From DASSBQ01 sp040981125 (GTDB lineage: Bacteria > Nitrospirota > Nitrospiria > Nitrospirales > Nitrospiraceae), in NCBI GenBank assembly GCA_040981125.1, contig JANRMQ010000017.1:1-64000 (forward strand): a stretch of 64,000 nt of DNA, given 5' to 3'. The position numbers and the translations under genes are program-made. A model generated the notes under the pieces. That model made no database searches. It was not told the origin of the DNA and was given only the letters and a program-made list of their open reading frames with translations. This document shows, one piece after another, positions 28,265 through 37,037 of the stretch (position 1 is the stretch's first letter; each line of letters opens with the position of its first letter).

Positions 28265-28308
28265 GGTTCCAACGCGCCTCCTTCTTGAGAATTCTCACGA
28301 TGAGTCGA

Positions 28309-28671
28309 TTATTTTGAATGGACAACGATGGACCGAACCGTCAGCCCCTTGCGATTCTTAACGTAAGTCAGCGTCACTCTTTCACCGGCTCGTATGCGGT
28401 TCAGCGCAACCCGTTGCTCTCCACGTACGATGGTCGCTCCCTTTTTCACAACAGCCCCTATGACGATCTCATCCTTCATTCCCGGCCGGCTCCTGACCAT
28501 GATGACCGGAGGCGTCTCATTCGCATGAACCTCGTCCACTACTCCACTAATCATTCGGACATCATCGTCCGACGCATAAATCGACGGCACGACATATCCT
28601 TGCAGGATACCGATCAGGCAGCACAGCATCGCCCAGGATGGAATCCGATATTCCAGGCGATTTCCATTCAT
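28309..28671 (-). CDS. Exported small protein of unknown function
   Basis: A 120-residue protein with a signal sequence (SWAMLCCLIGILQGYVVPSIYA) cleaved near residue 34. The mature part is a small beta-rich domain (ISGVVDEVH, VIMVRSRPGMKDEIVIG, RIRAGERVTLTYVKNRKGLTV) reminiscent of OB-like DUF5666 domains; this is inference. It lies 44 bases upstream of the lipoprotein gene at 27605, on the same strand. Confidence 0.7.
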   Translation of the reverse strand: MNGNRLEYRIPSWAMLCCLIGILQGYVVPSIYASDDDVRMISGVVDEVHANETPPVIMVRSRPGMKDEIVIGAVVKKGATIVRGEQRVALNRIRAGERVTLTYVKNRKGLTVRSIVVHSK

Positions 28672-28901
28672 ACGTTGCCCCCGTCATTCAGCCGAGTCTT
28701 GGCGCAGCGGCGAGACTTTAGCAGGTTGAATTTCACGTGTAAAGTTTATGGGAAAGCGGGTCCATATCATAAGAAGGTCGATCGAAGGTTGCGCGCCCGC
28801 TTGACTGGCTTCGGCAGTGTGGGTAATATCCGGCACACGTCCGCAGTTCAACGCTGTTGACCTGCTACCGATAGATCCAGCCCGGGCATTGCCACCATCG
28901 C

Positions 28902-29912
28902 ATGATCGAGGTCCAACAGATCACCAAACGGTACGGCAACTTGACCGCAATCGAACGGGTTACCTTCCGTGTCGAAAAGGGTGAAGTGCTTGCTTTCTTG
29001 GGTCCCAACGGGGCCGGCAAGACGACCACCATGCGAATCCTGACGTGTTTTATGCCGCCGACGGAAGGAACGGCTCGCATTGCCGGATTCGACTGTATCG
29101 ATCACCCGATGGAAGTGAAGCGGCAGATCGGGTATTTGCCGGAAACCCCGCCCGTCTATCAGGAGTTAACGGTCGAAGAATATTTAACGTTCGTGGGACG
29201 GTTGCGCGGCATGAGCGGCAAGGACCTGACGAACGGCATCGGCCGCGTTGTCGAGCGGGTGTCGATAGGATCCGTGAGGGGGCGATTAATCGCCAATCTG
29301 TCGCGCGGCTACCGTCAACGCGTCGGGCTTGCTCAAGCGCTGCTTCATGATCCACCCGTACTGATTTTAGATGAACCCACCGTCGGGCTGGATCCGAAGC
29401 AAATCATCGAGATCCGGGAATTAATCAAAAGTCTCGCCGGCTCGCACTCAGTTATTCTCAGCACCCACATCCTTCCTGAAGCTACGGCCGTCTGCCAGCG
29501 AGCTGTCATTATCAACAATGGTCGCATTGTCGCCGAAGACACGCCGGCTCAACTGTCCGCGCGCCTGCGCCAATCGGAAAAGGTCAGTATCCTGCTGAAG
29601 ACGTCGCCGTCGAACGCCGGTGAACGGTTCCAGTCCTTGCCCGGAGTCCTTCACGTTTTCCCCGGCGCCGTCGCGCATATGTTTATTGTCGAATGCGAGC
29701 TCGGCTTGGACATCCGAGAAGATCTTGCTCGATTCGTGGTCGAGCAGGGGTGGGGACTCTTGGAACTTAAACTGGTCTCGATGACGCTGGAGGACGTTTT
29801 CCTGCGCCTCACGCAGCATGAAGATGGAATTTCGAAGAAGTCCGAGGGTTCCGAAAGAGACGCGGACCCGATCGAACCATCCGCCCCGACCACACAGTCC
29901 CAGTCGAATTGA
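28902..29912 (+). CDS. ABC transporter ATP-binding protein, GldA-like
   Basis: ATPase of an ABC-2-type exporter. Walker A GPNGAGKTTT lies near residues 35-44, the signature is NLSRGYRQRVGLAQAL, Walker B is VLILDEP and the H-loop is STHIL. A C-terminal extension of about 100 residues ends in an acidic tail. It is the first gene of a four-gene plus-strand operon with a permease, a GldG-like protein and a DUF4340 protein, an arrangement common outside gliding bacteria. The exported substrate is unknown. Confidence 0.92.
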   Translation: MIEVQQITKRYGNLTAIERVTFRVEKGEVLAFLGPNGAGKTTTMRILTCFMPPTEGTARIAGFDCIDHPMEVKRQIGYLPETPPVYQELTVEEYLTFVGRLRGMSGKDLTNGIGRVVERVSIGSVRGRLIANLSRGYRQRVGLAQALLHDPPVLILDEPTVGLDPKQIIEIRELIKSLAGSHSVILSTHILPEATAVCQRAVIINNGRIVAEDTPAQLSARLRQSEKVSILLKTSPSNAGERFQSLPGVLHVFPGAVAHMFIVECELGLDIREDLARFVVEQGWGLLELKLVSMTLEDVFLRLTQHEDGISKKSEGSERDADPIEPSAPTTQSQSN

Positions 29913-29919
29913 AACTTTT

Positions 29920-30690
29920 ATGACACCCGTTCAAGCCGTGATCGCCAAAGAACTCCGATCTTATTTTGTGTCGCCGGTGGTGTATGTCGTCGCGGGAGTG
30001 TTCCTGCTCACGTTCGGGTTTCTGGCTTATCTCTATATCGTTTTCACCGGGGCTCAAGCTATCCAGTTGATGCAAATGCAAGGCGGTATGGCTCAAATCA
30101 ACCTCAACGATCTGGTGTTTCGCAATCTCTTCGCCAGTATGCGTTTCGTGTTGCTGTTGATTCTTCCGATTTTAACGATGCGGTTGTTCGCGGAGGAACG
30201 AAAACTGCGCACATTCGAGTTTCTTATGACCGCCCCGATCCGCATCAACGAGATCGTCGCCGGCAAATTTCTCGGCGTCTGCCTCATCTATTTCGGTATG
30301 TTGATCGTGACGATGTTCGTACCGGTGGTGCTGGGACTCTTCAGCGATTTCGATTGGTTGCCGGTCCTGACGGGGTATTTAGGCCTGGCTCTCCTCGGAG
30401 CGCTGTTTCTCTCCGTAGGAGTATTTGCATCCACTCTGACGGAAAACCAGATCGTCGCCGCCTTCACGAGTTTCGGCCTGCTCCTCATGTTCTGGCTCTT
30501 ATCCGGGTTGGGCTCCGTGCTTGGCGATACGGCCGGCGGCAAGTTCTTTTCTTACCTCTCCTTCATGGAACACTACGATCACTTGGTGCACGGCCTCATT
30601 GATACGAAAGACCTCGTCTACTATGCCAGCGGTGTGGTTCTGATGTTGTTCTTGTCTCAGCGGGTCGTGGAATCCAGCCGATGGCAGTAA
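29920..30690 (+). CDS. ABC-2 type permease, GldF-like
   Basis: A 256-residue integral membrane protein with six predicted helices, starting MTPVQAVIAKELRSYFVSPV, the typical GldF-type amino end. The conserved RLFAEERKLRTFEFLMTAPI loop is present near residues 88-107. It begins 7 bases after the ATPase gene and its stop overlaps the next start. It would form the membrane channel with the upstream ATPase. Confidence 0.9.
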   Translation: MTPVQAVIAKELRSYFVSPVVYVVAGVFLLTFGFLAYLYIVFTGAQAIQLMQMQGGMAQINLNDLVFRNLFASMRFVLLLILPILTMRLFAEERKLRTFEFLMTAPIRINEIVAGKFLGVCLIYFGMLIVTMFVPVVLGLFSDFDWLPVLTGYLGLALLGALFLSVGVFASTLTENQIVAAFTSFGLLLMFWLLSGLGSVLGDTAGGKFFSYLSFMEHYDHLVHGLIDTKDLVYYASGVVLMLFLSQRVVESSRWQ

Positions 30691-32207
30691 CCCGCTCCAC
30701 GATTCTGGGCATTGCCGGCATCACGTTCGCCGTCGCGGGCTTCGTTCTCTATACCTTGATGCCCGACAAGGTCGCCCTTGTCAGCTTATGCGAAGGCCTT
30801 GCCCTATTCTGTTTCGCACTGGTGTTGGGTATGGAGTTTCAACGACTGAAATCTTTTTCGGCCCGCCGCTCGACTCGAATGGGCGCGCATAGCCTCCTAA
30901 TGATCGCGTTGTTCTTGGGAATTCTCGTCATCGTGAACTTTCTGGCCGCCCGGCATTCAGTGCGCTGGGATTTCAGCGAGACCCAAAATTATACGTTGTC
31001 CCCGGAAACCCACCGCGTGCTGAGAAATCTCGGGAAAGACGTGACAATTACGGTCTTTACACGTGAGAAAGACCCCGGGTTTCAATCCTACAGGGAACGA
31101 CTGGACAGCTATCGGCAAGCCAGCAACAAATTGACCGTGCAATTCGTCGATCCGGAGCGGCAGCCGAAAATCGCACAAAATTATGGAATCAGCCGAACCG
31201 ATACTGCGGTCTTCGAAAGCGGCGCCCAATCGGTTCGTATCATGTCCCCGTCGGAAGTGGAGATCACCGGCGCGCTCCTGCGGGTATCTAAAGACGTGAA
31301 GAAACGAATTGTGTTTTTGGAGGGCCACGGTGAACGAAGCCTGGAGGATAAGGATCGTGGCGGATTGTCCTTGACCAAGGAAGCGCTGGGCAAGCAGGGA
31401 TACGAGATCGGCACCGTGAGTCTCCTTCAAGAATCGGCTGTGCCGGACAATACGCAGGTCTTGGTCATCGCAGGTCCTCGAAGAGCGATCACAAAAGAAG
31501 AAAAAGACCGGCTGTACGACTATGTCGCCAAAGGCGGCCATCTGATGATACTCATCGACCCCGATACTCAAGCCGGTCTTGACGATCTGCTCATACGGTG
31601 GGGGCTGCAGATCGGCCGCGGCATCCTCGTCGATCTCCAAGACCGCTTGGCTCAGGGCGATTTGACTCATCTCCTGGTTCGCACATTCACCGAGCATGAG
31701 ATCACCCAGGATTTGACATCAGCCGTGCTGTTCCCGTTGTCCGGCCATATCAAGTTTCTTGAAGAAACCGGCAAGGATTGGGAATACGTCCCCCTGGCGC
31801 GGACCTCAGCGAGAAGTTGGGCGGAAACCGACTTAAAAGGCCGCGTCGTCAGCTATAACGAAAAAGAGGATATTCAAGGCCCGCTTCCCCTGGCCGCCGC
31901 CTTGGTCCCCAAGAAGGCGCCTGAAGAGAATCAACCGCGTCCCGCAATCGTCATCGTCGGAAACTCGGCATTCGCCAGCAATGGGTTCATCAACTTTCCC
32001 GGGAACAGCGACTTCTTTCTTCACGCGGTCGGTTGGCTCGCCGAAGAACGGGATCTCATTACAATCAGCCCGAAAGAACCGGCCTTCCGCCCGTTTGTTC
32101 CCAATCCCCTTCAAGAACGGATCTTGTTATACGTGCAGGTCATATTTCTTCCCGCCATCACACTTCTTTTGGGGATCGTGGTATGGCGCAAACGACGGCG
32201 TTTGTAG
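30681..32207 (+). CDS. GldG-family ABC transporter auxiliary protein
   Basis: A 508-residue membrane protein with three N-terminal helices, a large extracytoplasmic region (VRWDFSETQNYTLSPETHRVLRNL and VLVIAGPRR, typical of the GldG/ABC_transp_aux family) and a C-terminal helix (VQVIFLPAITLLLGIVVW) followed by basic residues. The start overlaps the permease stop by 10 bases, indicating coupling. Known family members accompany GldA/GldF-like ATPase and permease pairs. Confidence 0.9.
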   Translation: MAVTRSTILGIAGITFAVAGFVLYTLMPDKVALVSLCEGLALFCFALVLGMEFQRLKSFSARRSTRMGAHSLLMIALFLGILVIVNFLAARHSVRWDFSETQNYTLSPETHRVLRNLGKDVTITVFTREKDPGFQSYRERLDSYRQASNKLTVQFVDPERQPKIAQNYGISRTDTAVFESGAQSVRIMSPSEVEITGALLRVSKDVKKRIVFLEGHGERSLEDKDRGGLSLTKEALGKQGYEIGTVSLLQESAVPDNTQVLVIAGPRRAITKEEKDRLYDYVAKGGHLMILIDPDTQAGLDDLLIRWGLQIGRGILVDLQDRLAQGDLTHLLVRTFTEHEITQDLTSAVLFPLSGHIKFLEETGKDWEYVPLARTSARSWAETDLKGRVVSYNEKEDIQGPLPLAAALVPKKAPEENQPRPAIVIVGNSAFASNGFINFPGNSDFFLHAVGWLAEERDLITISPKEPAFRPFVPNPLQERILLYVQVIFLPAITLLLGIVVWRKRRRL

Positions 32208-32210
32208 CGT

Positions 32211-33590
32211 ATGACTCGTTATTGGCCCACACTTCTCATGGCAGTCATCTTTTCTGCCCTCGGCTTCTATGTTTATTTCGTGGAAATTCCGGCCCAGCAT
32301 TCAGAGGAGAAGCAAACCGCGGAAAGCCGGCGATTACTCGCCTTCGATGAGGCGCAGATCGATGGCCTTACTGTCAAAACCGATTCCGGCAGCGTGGGTC
32401 TTCAGCGGAGCAGCGACCAATCCTGGCGTATCGTCTCCCCGATTCAAGCGGACGCGGACAGGCGTGAGGTGCAAGGACTTATCCGAGCTCTCGTTACGGG
32501 CAGCGTCAAGCGGGTCGTGGAAGAACAAGGCGGCTCGCTTGAGGCTTTTGGGTTGAGTCGGCCCTCCACAGACGTTTCCATTTCCGCCGGCTCGCAACAG
32601 GACCGCGTCGCCATCGGCGACTCGGGCCCTCTTTCTTCGACCCTGTACGTGTACAGAAATTCCGATCAGAAAGTCTTGCTGACCGATCTCGCGCCAAAGG
32701 ATTTTTTGAACAAGTCGCTCATGTCGTTCCGGCGGAAAGAGCTACTTCAGTTCAATCACAATGACGTGGAGCGACTCAGGCTCACCTATCCTCAAACTGA
32801 GATCGTGCTCTACAGCCAAGAGCAAAAACCGAAGAAGAAATGGAAGATTCGCTATCCGGTTGAAGCTGAAGCGGATCGCACGGAGGTGCAGGCGCTGCTG
32901 TTTCGCTTGGAAGACCTCAAAGCATTGACCATTGTCGATCCCGGTCCCATGCGGGACATGATCGCCAAAACCTTGTCCAAGCCCAAAGTGAAGGTCACGA
33001 TTTACGCGGCAGGCGCAGACCAGACCGTAAAAATTTATCAACCCGATGCCTCCAGCGGCGAGGCCTACGCGGAAATCTCCGCCGACGGTCCTCTTTATAA
33101 GGTCAGTCCAACGAGCATCAAAGATTTGACCAGAGAACTGTTCCGCCTGCGGGATAAACGTCTGCTGGGCGTGGAAGCGGACGATATCGCCCTCCTGTCG
33201 GTCAAGACAAGAGATCAACAGTATGTGCTGATCCACCAGCATGATGAATGGGTATTGGAAGAGAAACCGACTGAAAAGGTCAGCCAGGAAATCGCCGATC
33301 TGTTTGTCAGCCGGGTCGTGAATCTACCGGCCGAAGAACGGGTGTTGAAGCAGCCGGCCGCGTTGGCTCCATATGGGCTGAGCGCCCCGGCCGCCGAATT
33401 TGTGGCGACCGGCAAAGACGGAAAGATAGTCGGGAAGCTGACCTTGGGTACTCAGGTAGGCGGATTGATCTATGCGATGGGGCTCCGATTACCCGGGGTC
33501 TATCAGGCCCGTCCCGATCTCTTGACTCAGATACCGACGGCGCAGTCTCTTCTAAAACCGTCGCCGGTTCAGGACGAAAGCAAGCCTTAA
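32211..33590 (+). CDS. DUF4340 domain-containing membrane protein
   Basis: A 459-residue protein with one N-terminal helix (residues 7-24) and an extracytoplasmic region with repeated DUF4340-like modules: SWRIVSPIQADADRREVQGL, KWKIRYPVEAEADRTEVQAL and WVLEEKPTEKVSQE mark three similar units. It begins 3 bases after the GldG-like gene. DUF4340 proteins regularly close GldA/F/G operons; their role is unknown. Confidence 0.88.
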   Translation: MTRYWPTLLMAVIFSALGFYVYFVEIPAQHSEEKQTAESRRLLAFDEAQIDGLTVKTDSGSVGLQRSSDQSWRIVSPIQADADRREVQGLIRALVTGSVKRVVEEQGGSLEAFGLSRPSTDVSISAGSQQDRVAIGDSGPLSSTLYVYRNSDQKVLLTDLAPKDFLNKSLMSFRRKELLQFNHNDVERLRLTYPQTEIVLYSQEQKPKKKWKIRYPVEAEADRTEVQALLFRLEDLKALTIVDPGPMRDMIAKTLSKPKVKVTIYAAGADQTVKIYQPDASSGEAYAEISADGPLYKVSPTSIKDLTRELFRLRDKRLLGVEADDIALLSVKTRDQQYVLIHQHDEWVLEEKPTEKVSQEIADLFVSRVVNLPAEERVLKQPAALAPYGLSAPAAEFVATGKDGKIVGKLTLGTQVGGLIYAMGLRLPGVYQARPDLLTQIPTAQSLLKPSPVQDESKP

Positions 33591-33715
33591 AGACCGGATT
33601 CGAGCAAGCGCAGAGACCCCTTCAGGAGGTCTGCAAAGCGTTGTGGAAGGCTCCCCTGCATAAGGTTACCCGGGGCAATCTCGGCAATGACCTCAATAAG
33701 AATGCGGAGTGGATC

Positions 33716-33744
33716 TTGCGTTCGGCACTCCACTCCGCTATAAC
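33716..33744 (+). promoter_or_regulatory. Putative sigma-70 promoter of the repeat lipoprotein gene
   Basis: TTGCGT at 33716-33721 and TATAAC at 33739-33744 are separated by 17 bases, giving a leader of about 55 bases to the ATG at 33805. Confidence 0.45.
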
Positions 33745-33804
33745 GCTGGCAATCTACCCTCCATGACTCATGGTCTTCTACCTATTATTGAGGAGGATTC
33801 GTCA

Positions 33805-34230
33805 ATGAATGTACGGTCGGTGTTGTTAGGATTATTTTCCGCCATTTTGATCGGCGGCTTATCTGCCTGTGCGACGGAAGACGCCGGCATGCAATCCTCG
33901 GGTGCCGCTCCCTCATCCCGTGTATCTGCCGGCACAACGACGGAAAGTTCCATGCCGAAGTCGCTCGACACAATAAGCGATTCGTTGAACAGTTGCCTTT
34001 CCCGGATTCCGAAGGACTCATCAGCAGGCGCCCGCATGATCGCCGAGAACAGCTGCCGCCGCGACGAAGCCATTCGTACAGGAACCGCGAGAAGCGGGGA
34101 TCGCGCGTCTGCAGGGGCTCAAGACGACACCCTGAAGGCCTGCATGGGCCGCATTCCGAAGGAAGCTACGGCCGGTCAACGGATGCTCGCGGAAGAAAGT
34201 TGCAAGCGCGACGAGGCTGCCCGTAAATAA
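33805..34230 (+). CDS. Small lipoprotein with two Cys-containing tandem repeats
   Basis: A 141-residue lipoprotein of unknown family; the lipobox LSAC follows a signal helix. The mature part contains two copies of a roughly 31-residue unit, LNSCLSRIPKDSSAGARM followed by IAENSCRRDEA, and LKACMGRIPKEATAGQRM followed by LAEESCKRDEA. Each unit has two cysteines that could form a disulfide. GAGGAGG before the ATG sets the start. Confidence 0.8.
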   Translation: MNVRSVLLGLFSAILIGGLSACATEDAGMQSSGAAPSSRVSAGTTTESSMPKSLDTISDSLNSCLSRIPKDSSAGARMIAENSCRRDEAIRTGTARSGDRASAGAQDDTLKACMGRIPKEATAGQRMLAEESCKRDEAARK

Positions 34231-34268
34231 CTGCATCCCCTTCGTTAGCGCCACGCTTCGAGGAGCCA

Positions 34269-34335
34269 CGCACACCTCGGAGCGTGCGTCTTCTGCTTCT
34301 CTTGTATGCCACCCGTGCGTGCCGTCGGACGCACA
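34269..34335. terminator. Two hairpins with interchangeable stems between convergent genes
   Basis: ACGCAC (34269-34274) pairs with GTGCGT (34285-34290), and GTGCGT (34316-34321) pairs with ACGCAC (34330-34335); a short TTT tract follows the second. The four arms can also pair with one another. Probably a bidirectional terminator between the plus-strand lipoprotein gene and the minus-strand gene ending at 34353. Confidence 0.5.
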
Positions 34336-34352
34336 TGTTTCCTTTCATCACT

Positions 34353-35909
34353 CTACTCGATTGAAATCGACGTGATGGCCGCCAGGCGCTGAGGGTCTTG
34401 CTCTTGGGGGACACCGACAGTCCGAACGGCGCGTTGCGGACTCGTCAACTTTCCTAGGAATAAACCGGTGCGATCCGGCGTCACTTCACACTCATAGTCA
34501 TACCGCTCCGATGTTATGGTCCATCGACAAAGCTCTCTTCCCTGGTGGTCAAAGACGGACAACGGCTGGTCATGAGGCGCCCAGGCCACTATCTTGACCC
34601 GTCCCCTTCCTGAACCGGCATCGGAAGCGCGCACCATGAAACGGGGTGTCGCCCCCGTCCGGGATCTACCCCCTTCCAATGCCCACCGGGCCTTGCTTTC
34701 CGGAGGTCCCCAGGTGCCGGTGAGATACTTAGCCGACGGATCATCGGTATTGAGTAGAAGCTTCGAAGGCATGCCGGCCAGACTCGGCATGCCGGCAAAG
34801 TCCGGTTGCGTGTCTTTCTTCTCCACATAGGAAAAGACTGAACCGGAGAGCATCCAGGACCAGAGAAAGTTGGGATGCCCGTCCTGATAAATGGCGGTCC
34901 AGGGCAGCACTGAACGAGAGGCGCTCGGAAACGAGACCAGGTCGATGCCCAGATCATGAATCTTCAACGCAATGACGGGGTCCGACGACGGATAACCGGC
35001 GATGACAAAGAAGCGGGCACCGCGTTCTCGAACGATTGCGTGCATATCACGATACAATCGCATGACGGTCCGTTCCACAGTTTGGAAAACCGGATGTGTG
35101 CGATCTTCAAACAGGAGATCGTCCAACCGGTGAACGGGAACTGGGAAATCCGCCGCCTCCGGAACCCCATGACGGGTATAGAGACGGTCTTGCCAGGCGT
35201 AGTAGAAGACATCGACCGCATACCACAGCCGCAGAAATCCCAGCCATGAGTCTTTGACCAGCAGCGACGGTCGTTGGGGAACGCGCTCGTTAAGGATCAA
35301 TTCGCCTTGCGGATCATAGAACGGTTTGTAGACCCGCGTAGAAGCATACCGATGGTCGTAGGGCAAGGCGGTATCGCCGTAATCGTTCGGGCAAAAAAGC
35401 AGGGCGACAACGTCCGGCTTCACGCGATCCAGCAGGCGAGGCAACACCCGGCGCTCTTGCGGCGCGCCGAAAGCGGGGATGCCGGCGTTGAAGACCTCGA
35501 CGGGCATGCCGGCCAAGCGATAGCGATGGGCGAGCGATTCGCTCAGTCGCTCTGACTTCTCCGAACCCCAGCCATACAGCCAGCTATCACCAATCAACAG
35601 GATCTTTTTCGACTGCGTGTCGCGCGCTCGACGCAGCTTCTCGTCCCAATCGTCATCCCGAAACCCGTCCATATTAATGGAGACCGGAACCGGAATAGGA
35701 TAGTCTCCGTGGGACGAACGCGTCCGTAGGTTGGCCCGACCGATCCAGCCGAGTTCCGGTTCAAAGACGATCTCGTTGAGCGTATTGACACCGAACGGAT
35801 TGTCAGAAAAACGGTAGCGAGAATACGTTTCGAGCACCACGCCGATCACGACGATCCAGGCGAGGACTGCGAGCGAAACGACCAGGAACCGGCGTACGGC
35901 AGAATGCAT
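34353..35909 (-). CDS. Membrane-anchored SGNH/GDSL-hydrolase-like protein
   Basis: A 518-residue protein with one N-terminal transmembrane helix (FLVVSLAVLAWIVVIGVVL). An SGNH-like domain follows: block I is IGDSWLYGWG, with serine in the GDS motif, and FCPNDYGD resembles block III. A C-terminal beta-rich region of about 130 residues has no clear family. Such proteins often act as esterases or acyltransferase partners on sugars or polymers; the substrate is unknown. GGAG lies 5 bases before the chosen ATG. Confidence 0.8.
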   Translation of the reverse strand: MHSAVRRFLVVSLAVLAWIVVIGVVLETYSRYRFSDNPFGVNTLNEIVFEPELGWIGRANLRTRSSHGDYPIPVPVSINMDGFRDDDWDEKLRRARDTQSKKILLIGDSWLYGWGSEKSERLSESLAHRYRLAGMPVEVFNAGIPAFGAPQERRVLPRLLDRVKPDVVALLFCPNDYGDTALPYDHRYASTRVYKPFYDPQGELILNERVPQRPSLLVKDSWLGFLRLWYAVDVFYYAWQDRLYTRHGVPEAADFPVPVHRLDDLLFEDRTHPVFQTVERTVMRLYRDMHAIVRERGARFFVIAGYPSSDPVIALKIHDLGIDLVSFPSASRSVLPWTAIYQDGHPNFLWSWMLSGSVFSYVEKKDTQPDFAGMPSLAGMPSKLLLNTDDPSAKYLTGTWGPPESKARWALEGGRSRTGATPRFMVRASDAGSGRGRVKIVAWAPHDQPLSVFDHQGRELCRWTITSERYDYECEVTPDRTGLFLGKLTSPQRAVRTVGVPQEQDPQRLAAITSISIE

Positions 35910-36043
35910 CCCGTCTCCATGTAAACCAAGACGCGGCACATTCTAGCACTCTCGGTTGTCAGGAATCGTTATGGCAGGTTCTCACGCACCGAAGATGGGC
36001 AAATACGATTCACTTCGTCCGTCATGAGGACGGCCAAGTGAGC

Positions 36044-36072
36044 TTGACGCGATATACATAAGCATGTATTTT
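36044..36072 (+). promoter_or_regulatory. Promoter of tRNA-Arg
   Basis: TTGACG at 36044-36049 and TATTTT at 36067-36072 have an ideal 17-base spacer and stand about 10 bases before the mature tRNA 5' end. Confidence 0.65.
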
Positions 36073-36081
36073 CTGGGCTAG

Positions 36082-36158
36082 GCCCCCGTAGCTCAGTTGG
36101 ATAGAGCAGCGGTTTCCTAAACCGCGGGTCGCACGTTCAATTCGTGTCGGGGGCACCA
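36082..36158 (+). tRNA. tRNA-Arg (CCT)
   Basis: Acceptor GCCCCCG pairs with CGGGGGC; the anticodon arm GCGGT/ACCGC encloses TTCCTAA (anticodon CCT); encoded CCA is present. A broken integrase gene ends inside its 3' half on the opposite strand, the usual sign that the tRNA 3' end served as an attachment site. Confidence 0.95.
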
Positions 36159-36572
36159 ATCTTTTCAACCACTTCGACACCACTCCCCTTTCCAACCAAA
36201 CCTCTAGTTCCGGTTTCTGTCACGGTTCCATCAGAAATCGGAGCCGATTCCTCAACTCGGACTCTACGCTCCTGACTCCGTTCCGCAACCTTCCCAAACC
36301 CCGCCACACCCTCCACCGCTGCCTTCAAGTGCGACGGACTCAGGTGCGCGTACCGTTTCACCAGGGCCGTGGTCGAATGTCGCAACAGCGCCGCAATGGT
36401 GCCCTCGTTGTGGCCGGTCATCGCCAACCGGCTGGCGAAGGTATGCCGAAGATCATGCCAGGTGGCCCCGTCAATCCCCGCCTTCGTGATAGAGCCGCAC
36501 ATACCAGACCGGCTTGCCGGCAGAATCCTTCTTGACCAGCAAGCCCCGATCCTTTCTCCCCGCTCGTGCCAT
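36137..36572 (-). pseudogene. Tyrosine recombinase (phage-type integrase), internally deleted
   Basis: The gene begins MARAGRKDRGLLVKKDS, an N-terminus usual for integrases of this type, and runs to RLYHEGG. It then jumps, with a change of frame, into the C-terminal catalytic part GATWHDLRHTFASRLAM and KRYAHLSPSH. The HxxR box, the second His and the Tyr nucleophile remain; the first catalytic Arg and the core-binding domain are gone. A long open frame that crosses the junction is an artefact of this deletion. The gene abuts and overlaps the tRNA-Arg 3' end. Confidence 0.75.
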
Positions 36573-36575
36573 CCC

Positions 36576-36730
36576 TCACCGTCCTTTCTTGCTTGTTGCC
36601 ACGTCCTGACTAAAATGCTGCTCCAGCAAATGCCGAATGAATCCGCTCGCCGTGGTGCCCTCCTGCGCAAGGCATCCAGCCGCGCCTTGATCGGCTCAGG
36701 CACTTGAATCAACAATCGCACCATTTTCAT
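36576..36730 (-). pseudogene. Ribbon-helix-helix-type small protein, frameshifted
   Basis: The start MKMVRLLIQVPEPIKARLD and, in another frame, GTTASGFIRHLLEQHF form one small protein of about 51 residues broken near 36650 by an indel. The layout suggests a ribbon-helix-helix DNA-binding protein. Its stop stands 3 bases before the integrase start, so the two formed an operon behind a palindromic operator. Confidence 0.55.
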
Positions 36731-36752
36731 ATCGATCACCCGCTTTCCATGT

Positions 36753-36782
36753 ATTATAAGCTTACTATCATCTGATAGTAAA
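36753..36782 (-). promoter_or_regulatory. Promoter with palindromic operator ahead of the RHH-integrase remnant
   Basis: On the minus strand, TTTACT (36777-36782) and TATAAT (36753-36758) have an 18-base spacer. Overlapping the -35 and most of the spacer is a perfect 9-bp inverted repeat, TTACTATCA-TC-TGATAGTAA (36762-36781). An operator in this position would allow repression by an RHH protein, either the broken one or the intact one encoded divergently. Confidence 0.6.
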
Positions 36783-36834
36783 GTATGTCAAGTGCTATTT
36801 GACGCAAGACTGAGGCCTTGCTATCCTTCCCGCC

Positions 36835-37020
36835 ATGCCACACACCCCACCAGAAGGCACTGGGGCTTGGAATTTCCGGGACATCCCGCGCGATCTCATG
36901 CGCCGCGTGAAAATGGCTGCCGCTCACGAAGGCAAGACGGTGAAGGACTTTTTGATTGAGCTGGCTGAAGCGAAGATTCAGGAGCTAGAGCGGAGAGGGA
37001 TTCTACCCAAGAGTAAGTAA
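36835..37020 (+). CDS. Small Arc/CopG-like DNA-binding protein
   Basis: A 61-residue protein. WNFRDIPRDLMRRVKMAAAH followed by EGKTVKDFLIELAEAKIQ has the strand-helix-helix pattern of ribbon-helix-helix proteins. It is divergent from the broken RHH gene, with the palindrome at 36762-36781 between them, so it may bind that site (inference). No strong ribosome-binding site is visible. It lies 17 bases before the GIY-YIG fusion gene and may share a transcript with it. Confidence 0.65.
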   Translation: MPHTPPEGTGAWNFRDIPRDLMRRVKMAAAHEGKTVKDFLIELAEAKIQELERRGILPKSK

Positions 37021-37037
37021 CCAATTGTTGGATCGAT

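Noticed and set aside
36137..36739. A single 200-residue integrase-like protein
   Set aside because: The frame joins an RHH N-terminus, nonsense and an integrase C-terminus across two frame changes; two broken genes explain it better.
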